From an uncultured Clostridia bacterium (GTDB taxonomy: Bacteria > Bacillota > Clostridia > UBA1381): a DNA stretch of 6,502 bases. This document shows positions 1-5,555 of the stretch, piece by piece (the stretch's first letter is position 1; each line of letters opens with the position of its first letter). The stretch lies in NCBI GenBank assembly GCA_934454215.1, contig CAKSGG010000169.1, positions 1 through 6,502 on the forward strand. Direction: 5' to 3'. Below the pieces are notes generated by a model. The model did not search any database, was not told the origin of the DNA, and was given only the letters and a program-made list of their open reading frames with translations. The translations under genes and the position numbers were made by a program.

Positions 1-216
1 ATAAGACAACAATATAATAAACTCTAACAAAACAACAAAGTAGTGCAAAGACAGCTATTGCAGCACGCCACTCTGCACTTTGCTTTTGAGTTGCTTTTTG
101 CTTATTATACGGAAACATCAAAAACGAGATGACGAGAACAGCAAACAACTAAGTGTTAGAAATCGGTACTTACGCATTTTCCGATTGTTCAAATCTTGCC
201 AGTATTCATCTTCCAT
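1..216 (-). pseudogene. Small membrane protein gene, N-terminal part, apparently frameshifted, runs off left edge
   Basis: Not a recognised family. On the minus strand an ATG at 216-214 opens a frame reading MEDEYWQDLNNRKMRKYRFL and then a hydrophobic stretch, but it stops at a TGA (120-118) after 32 codons. A second minus frame, offset by -1, is open from 148 to the left edge without a stop and continues naturally (FLMFPYNKQKATQKQ, then a second hydrophobic stretch ending near VRVYYIVVL). Joined by a one-base shift somewhere in 149-118, the two give a charged N-terminus, a transmembrane helix, a polar loop and a second helix, which is a coherent small membrane protein. An in-frame TAG lies directly before the ATG, so the start is bounded; its Shine-Dalgarno is weak. 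The break could be a real mutation or a sequencing error. It is divergent from the hxs operon and probably unrelated to it. Confidence 0.4.
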
Positions 217-395
217 CTAATCTTAAAAAATATCCGAAGGAACGTTTAATGGATGCAAATCCTTAACAAAAGTATATTTATCAGATACCATTGAAATAAT
301 TGAGGATTATACATTTGCAGGATGTGTTAGTTTACAAAAACCCTGGGTTCCCAAAAACATTAAACACATTGCTGAAACAGCTTTTTCTCTATCTG

Positions 396-419
396 AATTG
401 TAAGGATTACCTTACAATT
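396..419. repeat. Perfect 10-bp inverted repeat, 4-nt loop
   Basis: AATTGTAAGG, the loop ATTA, then CCTTACAATT: every base of the two arms pairs. No T-run follows on either strand, so it is not a standard intrinsic terminator. It lies in non-coding DNA and could be an operator or a small RNA hairpin. Function unknown. Confidence 0.6.
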
Positions 420-492
420 ATCATAGTAGTTTTAAATTCGAGAAAACATGTAATAAATTGTCTATTTTACGGGTTTTCTTCATATTTTGCAC

Positions 493-577
493 AAACAAAC
501 TTCTGCGTTGTAAACAGATATGGCTTTATTTTTTGCTAAAATGAGTTGCATCAATTTACAACGCAGATTTGTTTTTT
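493..577 (+). terminator. Long inverted repeat with T-rich tail, possible terminator
   Basis: TCTGCGTTGTAAA (502-514) pairs perfectly with TTTACAACGCAGA (555-567). Seven more pairs (493-499 with 568-574) extend the stem past a two-base bulge at 500-501. The loop is 40 nt, large for an efficient terminator. The right arm runs into TTTGTTTTTTGCTT (568-581), identical for 14 bases to the tail of the clear terminator near 6355-6368. It would terminate + strand transcription before the hxs promoter, although no + strand gene lies upstream in view. It could also be an end of a decayed mobile element. Confidence 0.4.
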
Positions 578-751
578 GCTTGCTTAACTGTTTCTTGCTT
601 CTTGTGTTATCATATTTATGAAAAGCACTTCTTTCTTTGGTTGAATTTTCAGCAAATCAACTATACCATGTTTTGAAGTCGCTTCTTTTCTTTTTTTGTG
701 TTACATCATTTTTACACACACAAAGCAATCAACAACAATTTTTTTATTTAT

Positions 752-780
752 TTGCTTTTTGTTGAATTGTATGTTATTAT
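752..780 (+). promoter_or_regulatory. Candidate promoter of the hxs operon
   Basis: A -10-like TATTAT at 775-780 (5 of 6 matches to TATAAT) lies 17 bases after a weak -35-like TTGCTT at 752-757, in a very AT-rich stretch with a T-tract upstream. A competing reading uses TTGTTG (759-764) with TAATAT (783-788). Either puts transcription start close to the hxsD ribosome site and gives a very short leader. In DNA this AT-rich, chance matches are common. Confidence 0.35.
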
Positions 781-795
781 GTTAATATCTTAACA
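780..795. promoter_or_regulatory. Palindrome TGTTAA-N4-TTAACA, possible operator
   Basis: TGTTAATATCTTAACA is a perfect 6-bp inverted repeat with a 4-base centre. It sits at the expected transcription start and ends three bases before the AAAGGA ribosome site of hxsD. A dimeric repressor bound here would block the operon. No regulator gene is visible in the window. In AT-rich DNA a repeat of this length can arise by chance. Confidence 0.35.
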
Positions 796-798
796 AAT

Positions 799-804
799 AA
801 AGGA
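799..804 (+). promoter_or_regulatory. Ribosome binding site of hxsD
   Basis: AAAGGA with an 8-base spacer before the ATG at 813. It is a strong site and fixes the start of the first gene of the operon. Confidence 0.75.
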
Positions 805-812
805 ATATTCAC

Positions 813-1172
813 ATGGAATTAAAATTCAACAAAAATTTTTATCCCAAAACAGTACTAATTAAAAGTGCATACAATTTTACAGACAAAGCATATATCCACC
901 TTGATGAGATTGGTGATTATTATATAGTTAACATTGATTTTAAGGATGGCAATGCGTTTAATTATTTGGACTTTGAAAATGAAATGCTGTGTCAAGCTGC
1001 AAGATATGAGGTCTATAGACAAACAAAGGATTTAAGAAAATTAACTGTCGCAAGAGCACTTGCATCAACAGTTATAAATAATATGGAAGAAAGCGAAACC
1101 GTTGAAGACGATATTGAAGCTGATGTTGATATTGATTCTGTATTGAAAGATTGGTTCGAAGCAAATGAATAA
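813..1172 (+). CDS. hxsD: His-Xaa-Ser system protein HxsD
   Basis: HxsD is the small partner protein that accompanies the two radical SAM enzymes in His-Xaa-Ser systems; its molecular role is not established, and a helper or substrate-delivery role is an inference. The 119-aa product has the family pattern as I know it: FYPKTVLIKSAYNFTDKAYI (residues 9-28) followed by a short beta-like stretch (DYYIVNIDF, 35-43). Then comes the helical FENEMLCQAARYEVYRQTKD (54-73) and LRKLTVARALAS. The family core is about 85-90 residues. Beyond it is an acidic tail (about 91-119, rich in Glu and Asp, ending LKDWFEANE) that is extra. The start is set by a strong AAAGGA site. It is the first gene of the operon, and its last 8 bases overlap the next gene, a shorter protein that resembles it. 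Confidence 0.87.
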   Translation: MELKFNKNFYPKTVLIKSAYNFTDKAYIHLDEIGDYYIVNIDFKDGNAFNYLDFENEMLCQAARYEVYRQTKDLRKLTVARALASTVINNMEESETVEDDIEADVDIDSVLKDWFEANE

Positions 1173-1377
1173 ACTGTTTTTAAACAAATGTATGTACCCA
1201 AAAATTACGATTTTAACCGCTATTAAGGCTTTTTCTTCTTTATGCTCCATTAAACTTTTTGAGCAAAATAAATATTATATTTGCGAGTTCAACAACTGTA
1301 CATATGGAATGACCGAAACAAAAAAAGAATTTGAAAACTATTTAATTGATTTAATTAACACTGACTCGCTTATATGA
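1165..1377 (+). CDS. Short HxsD-like protein (probable HxsD paralogue)
   Basis: A 70-aa protein overlapping hxsD by 8 bases and sharing an ATGA overlap with the peptidase gene, so translation is likely coupled at both ends. Aligned by eye to the neighbouring HxsD it matches along its length with one single-residue gap: NK-x2-YPK at the start, a shared Phe, I-x-L-x-E, YYI, and FEN followed by hydrophobic residues, about 15 identities in 58 positions. It stops where HxsD begins its long C-terminal helix, so it would be the beta-rich half plus the start of the helix. It is enriched in Cys (four: C9, C27, C39, C44 by my count), unlike HxsD. The upstream ribosome site is weak. An internal ATG at 1192, directly before the YPK motif, is an alternative start. 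If the resemblance is accidental it is simply a hypothetical protein. Confidence 0.6.
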   Translation: MNKLFLNKCMYPKITILTAIKAFSSLCSIKLFEQNKYYICEFNNCTYGMTETKKEFENYLIDLINTDSLI

Positions 1378-2390
1378 TTATCGATATATTAAAACTAATT
1401 TTATTGGTATCTCTTTGCATATATACATCAATAACCGATATCAAAGACGGCATCGTACAAAATAAAGTAATTGCAATCTCAACAATCCTCGGAATCGTCT
1501 TAAATGCTGTAGATTGGTTGGTTCTTTCGTCCGAAAATATAGTTGTTCAACTCTTAAATATAATTATTGTCGATTTAATTGCTTTACTGCTATATGCTTT
1601 TCACTTTTGGGCCGGCGGAGATTGCAAGTTGGTTTTTGCAATCTGCTTTCTCGTTCCGTATTCAATGTATATATCATCACGGAATTCACAAATTACACTA
1701 CCGCTAATGTTAGGAATCACTTTTTCGATTAACTATGTCTTTCTTCTATTAAATTCCGTTTTTTTGTTTATCAAAAGAAAAAAGAAGTTAAATATAAAAC
1801 ATTTCGCGATAAAAGCACATCTTGTAATCGGAAAGTGGGTAAGCTGTATTGCTTACATCACCTTAATCAATTCTATAATTATACATTTTTTCGGAAGCTT
1901 GTCTAAACTATACCTATTGCTTATTAATGCTTGTTTAGTTCTTATAATAAGCGGTTTAAATTTTTTAAGAAATAAGTATATAGTTATTGTTGCAATCGTT
2001 ACCGGCATAATCATAAAACTAATCTTTAAACAGGCAATCATTGATAAAATTTCATTGATAAGCTATTCCCTTGCAATTCTGTTTATTCTATTAAAAGTTT
2101 TTATTGACGAATACAACTATCAAACAATCAACACAGCACAGGTTAAAAAGGGCATGATTTTATCACTTGCAACAACTATTCAATTTACAAATTCTAAAGT
2201 GCAAGGTCTTCCGAAGCCATCTACCGAAGATTTACGGAGTCGACTTTCCGAAGACGAAGCAACTGCTGTAAGAAAATGGGAAAAATCAAAATACGGGGCA
2301 GAGACCGTTCAAATTGTAACGAAAATACCATTTGCCATCTTCATTTCTATTGGAACAATTTGCTATATTATTTTAGGGGTATGGTTTTAA
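1374..2390 (+). CDS. A24-family (type IV prepilin peptidase-like) membrane aspartyl protease
   Basis: A 338-aa polytopic membrane protein. Enzymes of this family cut the leader of prepilins and related proteins at the cytoplasmic membrane face using two aspartates. Both are visible: D22 in SITDIKDGIVQNK, the usual D-x-K/R-x-x-x-I/V-x-N context after the first helix, and D83 in WAGGDCKL, the GxGD signature with Ala in place of the first Gly. The catalytic half (about 1-130) has the expected helix spacing. An unusual second half adds about four helices (155-245), a soluble loop (about 250-308) and a last helix (about 311-335), making about ten in all. The N-terminal Cys-rich methyltransferase domain of classic PilD is absent, as in the TadV/CpaA and archaeal types. 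No pilin, secretion ATPase or tad gene is nearby. Its place between hxsD-like and hxsC, with overlaps of 4 and 1 bases, points to a role in processing the HXS precursor (inference). Start by ATGA coupling. Confidence 0.85.
   Translation: MIIDILKLILLVSLCIYTSITDIKDGIVQNKVIAISTILGIVLNAVDWLVLSSENIVVQLLNIIIVDLIALLLYAFHFWAGGDCKLVFAICFLVPYSMYISSRNSQITLPLMLGITFSINYVFLLLNSVFLFIKRKKKLNIKHFAIKAHLVIGKWVSCIAYITLINSIIIHFFGSLSKLYLLLINACLVLIISGLNFLRNKYIVIVAIVTGIIIKLIFKQAIIDKISLISYSLAILFILLKVFIDEYNYQTINTAQVKKGMILSLATTIQFTNSKVQGLPKPSTEDLRSRLSEDEATAVRKWEKSKYGAETVQIVTKIPFAIFISIGTICYIILGVWF
2375..2379 (+). promoter_or_regulatory. Ribosome binding site that decides the hxsC start
   Basis: AGGGG lies 10 bases before the ATG at 2390. 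An ATG at 2381 is only one base after it and cannot use it, and the longest frame, from 2276, would overlap the peptidase gene by over 100 bases. The start at 2390 also gives the tight TAATG stop-start overlap seen across this operon. Confidence 0.65.
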
Positions 2391-3496
2391 TGATTATTAA
2401 ATTGGGTGAATACGATGATAAATACAGAGTTGTTTCATTGGCAAAGACCAATAGTGCAAAAGTTGACTTGTTGGAAAAATCTCTTGATACGATTATGGTT
2501 ATAAATAACCGCATCTTTTTCTTCCCTGAAAATATTTCTTTTCAATTAACCGATAATTCCGCTGCGCTTTTTAACGATTCATGCGAATATGATGCTTTTG
2601 AAATCAGTCGTTTAGGTAACGCATATAAGTATTACGATAATAGTTCGCTTGACAATGCTCTTTTGGCAACTAATCGTTGCAACTCAAATTGCATTATGTG
2701 TCCTACCGCCGAAGCTATTAGAAAAGAGCACGAAGAGTATACAGGAACACAATTAATAAATTTAGCAAAGCACATACCGCCTGATGCTGCACATATTACA
2801 ATTACGGGCGGTGAGCCTTTTTTAATAAAAAAGGACATGTTTAAATTGTTGGATTTTTTAAAAAACAATTTACCGGCAATATCATATTTACTGCTGACAA
2901 ACGGCAGGGCTTTTTGTAGTAAAGAGTATACCGAACTTTTCAATCAAGTGACTCCGCCTAATTTAGAATTAGGAATTCCGTTACATGGATACAATTCTGC
3001 AACACACGATTATATTGTTCAATCAAGCGGAGCTTTCAACCAAACATGCGCCGGTTTAAAAAACTTGCTCTCCGTTAACGCAAAAATTGAGTTGCGCATT
3101 GTCATCAGTAAATTGAATGAGAATTTCATCACTGAAATAGCGTATTTAATTTTAAATAAATTTTCAAATGTCAGCTGTGTAAAATTTATCGGGCTCGAAA
3201 TGACCGGAAACGCAGCTGTAAACAAAGAACGTGTTTGGACTGATTACCCATCAGCGTTCAATAAATCAAAACAAGGAATTGATTTGCTAATTGAGTCGGG
3301 AATAGATGTAGGAATATATAACTTTCCTTTGTGTGCTGTCGACAAAAAATATTGGAATATTTGCGAAAAAAGCATTTCTCCATATAAAATACGATATGCG
3401 ACATGCTGTGATGAGTGTATTGTTAGAGATGCTTGCGGCGGAATATTCTCCGGAACCATTCGTTTGGCAAAAGAAAATCTAAAACCTATAAGGTGA
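2390..3496 (+). CDS. hxsC: His-Xaa-Ser system radical SAM maturase HxsC
   Basis: One of the paired radical SAM enzymes of HXS systems, thought to modify the His-Xaa-Ser precursor; the reaction is unknown. The 368-aa protein has an N-terminal domain (1-88), then the cluster-binding motif C97-x3-C101-x2-C104 in LLATNRCNSNCIMCPT. The SAM-contact motif ITITGGEP follows (136-143), then the rest of the partial TIM barrel (LLLTNGRAF, LGIPLHG, RIVISKLN). The C-terminus has further cysteines (C315, C325, C339, C340, C343, C349) in a CCDECIVRDACGGIF run, consistent with one auxiliary iron-sulfur cluster of twitch/SPASM type, a pattern typical of HxsC. It starts one base inside the end of the peptidase gene, and the stop lies four bases before hxsB. 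Assignment as HxsC rather than another peptide-modifying radical SAM rests on the C-terminal pattern and on the neighbours. Confidence 0.88.
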   Translation: MIIKLGEYDDKYRVVSLAKTNSAKVDLLEKSLDTIMVINNRIFFFPENISFQLTDNSAALFNDSCEYDAFEISRLGNAYKYYDNSSLDNALLATNRCNSNCIMCPTAEAIRKEHEEYTGTQLINLAKHIPPDAAHITITGGEPFLIKKDMFKLLDFLKNNLPAISYLLLTNGRAFCSKEYTELFNQVTPPNLELGIPLHGYNSATHDYIVQSSGAFNQTCAGLKNLLSVNAKIELRIVISKLNENFITEIAYLILNKFSNVSCVKFIGLEMTGNAAVNKERVWTDYPSAFNKSKQGIDLLIESGIDVGIYNFPLCAVDKKYWNICEKSISPYKIRYATCCDECIVRDACGGIFSGTIRLAKENLKPIR

Positions 3497-3500
3497 AAGC

Positions 3501-4880
3501 ATGATTAATTATTTTAATTTTAAAAAGCTCAACAATAAATACCTTTTGACAAATGACCTTGGCAGATATATGTTTACAAATTTCGACCAATTAAAATCTA
3601 TGATAACAAACAATGTGGATTTTAATTCCGACTTCGGCAGAAAAGCCACGGAGAACTTCTTTTGTTACAATGGCTCTGCACAAGCGTTTTCAGAGTTGCT
3701 AAAGCCATATTACAGAGACAGCAAAAATTATTTGTTTTCCGCCACGAGTTTACATATTTTTGTTGTTACAAATGCCTGCAATATGAAGTGTGTGTACTGC
3801 CAGGCGCAAAGCGGTAAGTGTATTCCAAATGGAATGATGTCGGAAAGCACCGCCCAAAAAGCTGTTGATATTGCGTTATCCTCCCCCGGGAAATACTTAA
3901 GTTTTGAGTTTCAAGGTGGTGAGCCTTTAATTAATTTTGATGTAATTAAGCATATTGTTGAATATACTAAATCAAAAAACACAAACAAGATAATTGAATT
4001 CAACCTTGTATCAAATCTAACACTTTTAACTACGGAAATGATTGAATTTCTGAAAAATCATAACATAGGTATATCAACATCGCTCGATGGAAATGAACTC
4101 TTGCATAACAAAAACAGAACATACCGAGACGGTATGGGTACATATTCCGATGTTTTAAAAGGTGTTGATTTACTGAAATCCAACAACATAGAATATGGTG
4201 CAATCCAGACCACAACAAGAGCAAGCTTAGCAAAGGCCAAAGAAATAGTTGATACGTATATCTCTCTGGGTTTGCCGAGTGTGTTTATCAGAAATTTAAC
4301 CCCTCTTGGCTGTGCGGCCAACGATTGGCAGGAAATTGGTTATACCCCCGCTGAATTTATTGATTTTTACAAAGCGTGCTTCGATTATATTATTGAAAAT
4401 AACATAAAAGGTAATTTTATCAAAGAAGGTCATGCCGCAATAATGCTTTCAAAGATTTTATCGGGTGTACCTGTAAATTATATGGAACTTCGCTCTCCTT
4501 GCGGCGCAGGAGTCGGACAAATAGCATATTACTACGATGGCAACATTTTCACCTGTGACGAGGGAAGAATGTTGGCAGAAATGGGAGATGACTCATTTAA
4601 ACTCGGAACCGTTGACAACTCATATGATGAATTAATGAACAGCAATAATTGCAAAGCTGCTTGTATTTCCAGCACTCTGGAATCTTTACCGAACTGCAGC
4701 GACTGTGTATATAATCCCTATTGCGGTACTTGTCCGGTTGTCAATCTCGCTTTATCAAAAGATATTTACACTAAAGAACCTAACAATTATAAATGCGAAA
4801 TTTATAAAGGAATTTTTGACACCATTTTCGAAGCTTTGCAGGATGGGAAAAAATTAGATATATTAAAGACATGGATATAA
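3501..4880 (+). CDS. hxsB: His-Xaa-Ser system radical SAM maturase HxsB
   Basis: The second radical SAM enzyme of the pair and the most recognisable gene here, 459 aa. N-terminal domain (1-80) with the family feature KYLLTNDLGRYMF. The radical SAM core begins LHIFVVTNACNMKCVYCQAQ, with C93-x3-C97-x2-C100 binding the 4Fe-4S cluster. FEFQGGEPLINF (135-146) contacts SAM, and TSLDGNELLHNKNR (193-206) follows. The C-terminal half carries RSPCGAGVGQIAYYYDGNIF and CDEGRMLAEMGDDSFKLG, signature runs of HxsB as I know it. A SPASM-like cysteine set completes it (C334, C352, C384, C388, C399, C402, C408, C411, C432; CSDCVYNPYCGTC at 399-411), enough for two auxiliary clusters. The length is normal for the family. 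AGGTG 5 bases upstream supports the start. The 12-base gap to the precursor gene contains most of that gene's ribosome site. Confidence 0.93.
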   Translation: MINYFNFKKLNNKYLLTNDLGRYMFTNFDQLKSMITNNVDFNSDFGRKATENFFCYNGSAQAFSELLKPYYRDSKNYLFSATSLHIFVVTNACNMKCVYCQAQSGKCIPNGMMSESTAQKAVDIALSSPGKYLSFEFQGGEPLINFDVIKHIVEYTKSKNTNKIIEFNLVSNLTLLTTEMIEFLKNHNIGISTSLDGNELLHNKNRTYRDGMGTYSDVLKGVDLLKSNNIEYGAIQTTTRASLAKAKEIVDTYISLGLPSVFIRNLTPLGCAANDWQEIGYTPAEFIDFYKACFDYIIENNIKGNFIKEGHAAIMLSKILSGVPVNYMELRSPCGAGVGQIAYYYDGNIFTCDEGRMLAEMGDDSFKLGTVDNSYDELMNSNNCKAACISSTLESLPNCSDCVYNPYCGTCPVVNLALSKDIYTKEPNNYKCEIYKGIFDTIFEALQDGKKLDILKTWI

Positions 4881-4885
4881 AGGAG
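4879..4885 (+). promoter_or_regulatory. Strong ribosome binding site of the HXS precursor gene
   Basis: AAAGGAG with a 7-base spacer before the ATG at 4893, overlapping the last two bases of the hxsB stop codon. It is the best Shine-Dalgarno match in the operon, which fits a need for more precursor than enzyme. Confidence 0.75.
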
Positions 4886-4892
4886 TATAAGT

Positions 4893-5543
4893 ATGGACAG
4901 TAAAAAATTCCCCCAAATCAAAAAAGAAATCCTGAATTTCATAGACGACCAGGAAGGCAATATTACAAGAAGCAAAGCCTTAACTGTTGGCTCTCTTGTG
5001 GTTTTGTTTAGTATACTCACGAGTTTAGACGTTGCTGCGCACAAGTCACACTCTTCACATCGTTCTCATTCATCAACATCATATCATAGATCACATGTTT
5101 CCCACACTTCATCTCAAGGCCATGGCTCGAGCCACGGCTCTCACAGTTCCCACAGCAATGTAGCAACAACTAAACATACATCACACAGCGACCATGGTTC
5201 CCACGGCTCGCACAGCAACGTCACAACGGCTAAGCACGCATCACACAGCAGCAGTGTTCAACTTAGTAACGCCGCAACCGAACCTATCACAACTACCACT
5301 CATGCAACAACCACTGAAATCTACACAACCGAACCATCCACAGTAACCACAACCCACCATATCACTACAACACAGCCCAGCACAGTTATTTCGACAGAGC
5401 CGTCAACGGAAATTGCAACAACTTCATCCTCAGCTTCAAGCGGCGCGAGTAGTGGTGCAATCGCAACCGGCTTTTTAACAGCGACCGGAGCCACAATTGC
5501 CGGAGCCGCTGTACATAAGTCGAAGAAAAAAAGAAAAAAATAA
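4893..5543 (+). CDS. hxsA: His-Xaa-Ser repeat precursor protein (HxsA type)
   Basis: The presumed substrate of HxsB and HxsC, 216 aa. Regions in order: a charged leader (1-29, with EGNITRSK before the hydrophobic part); a hydrophobic segment (about 29-49, ALTVGSLVVLFSILTSLDVAA); a His/Ser block (50-121) with 15 H-x-S motifs (HKS, HSS, HRS, HVS, HTS, HGS, HAS) plus HSN and HSD variants; a Thr-rich stalk (about 129-177) with EPST/QPST/EPST copies and H-x-T variants; a Ser/Gly/Ala linker; and a Gly/Ala hydrophobic segment (189-207) ending in HKSKKKRKK, whose HKS is a sixteenth motif. The C-terminus resembles a membrane anchor with a positive stop-transfer tail. There is no LPXTG motif. G33 before the hydrophobic core is a possible prepilin-type cut site, but the usual Glu five residues later is missing. 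Recognition as HXS-type is strong because both maturases sit directly upstream; the exact HxsA subfamily is uncertain. Confidence 0.87.
   Translation: MDSKKFPQIKKEILNFIDDQEGNITRSKALTVGSLVVLFSILTSLDVAAHKSHSSHRSHSSTSYHRSHVSHTSSQGHGSSHGSHSSHSNVATTKHTSHSDHGSHGSHSNVTTAKHASHSSSVQLSNAATEPITTTTHATTTEIYTTEPSTVTTTHHITTTQPSTVISTEPSTEIATTSSSASSGASSGAIATGFLTATGATIAGAAVHKSKKKRKK
5133..5252 (+). repeat. Two tandem 20-residue repeats in the HXS precursor
   Basis: Residues 81-100 (HGSHSSHSNVATTKHTSHSD) and 101-120 (HGSHGSHSNVTTAKHASHSS) match at 15 of 20 positions, with no gap and no spacer. At DNA level the two 60-base units (5133-5192 and 5193-5252) still resemble each other but differ at several silent sites. 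This suggests an older duplication kept under selection rather than fresh slippage. Confidence 0.85.
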
Positions 5544-5555
5544 ATCGAGGCCAAC

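Larger units (their letters stand above)
217..812. other. AT-rich intergenic stretch without a convincing gene
   Basis: About 600 bases separate the divergent left-hand gene from hxsD. I find no open frame here with a good start, ribosome site and protein-like composition. What it does hold: a perfect 10-bp hairpin (396-419), a long bulged inverted repeat (493-574) followed by a T-rich tail, several pyrimidine-rich tracts between 570 and 700, and the likely promoter and palindrome of the hxs operon (752-795). The length and structure leave room for a small RNA or leader transcript, but nothing in the sequence proves one. Confidence 0.6.

Noticed and set aside
118..130. Programmed -1 frameshift site in the left gene
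   Set aside because: There is a T5 run before the TGA, but no X-XXY-YYZ heptamer and no clear downstream structure. A mutation or read error is simpler, and the earlier shift gives the better helix.
300..539. 79-codon open frame on the + strand beginning with TTG
   Set aside because: It has a rare start codon and no ribosome site, and its composition is not protein-like. It runs through a perfect 10-bp hairpin (396-419) and the arm of a long inverted repeat, and I recognise no family in it.
1514..1732. + strand frame inside the peptidase gene
   Set aside because: It is a shadow of the membrane protein reading frame. The true frame carries the conserved aspartate motifs.
2276..2389. N-terminal extension of HxsC by 38 residues
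   Set aside because: It would overlap the peptidase gene by more than 100 bases and its sequence is not like the family start. AGGGG is correctly spaced for the ATG at 2390, which also forms the TAATG overlap.
4058..4321. Minus-strand frames inside hxsB
   Set aside because: They lie opposite conserved radical SAM barrel sequence and have no start context. They are shadows.
5040..5252. CRISPR-like or minisatellite array
   Set aside because: The repeats follow codon phase, encode H-x-S motifs and have no uniform repeat and spacer lengths. They are coding repeats of the precursor.
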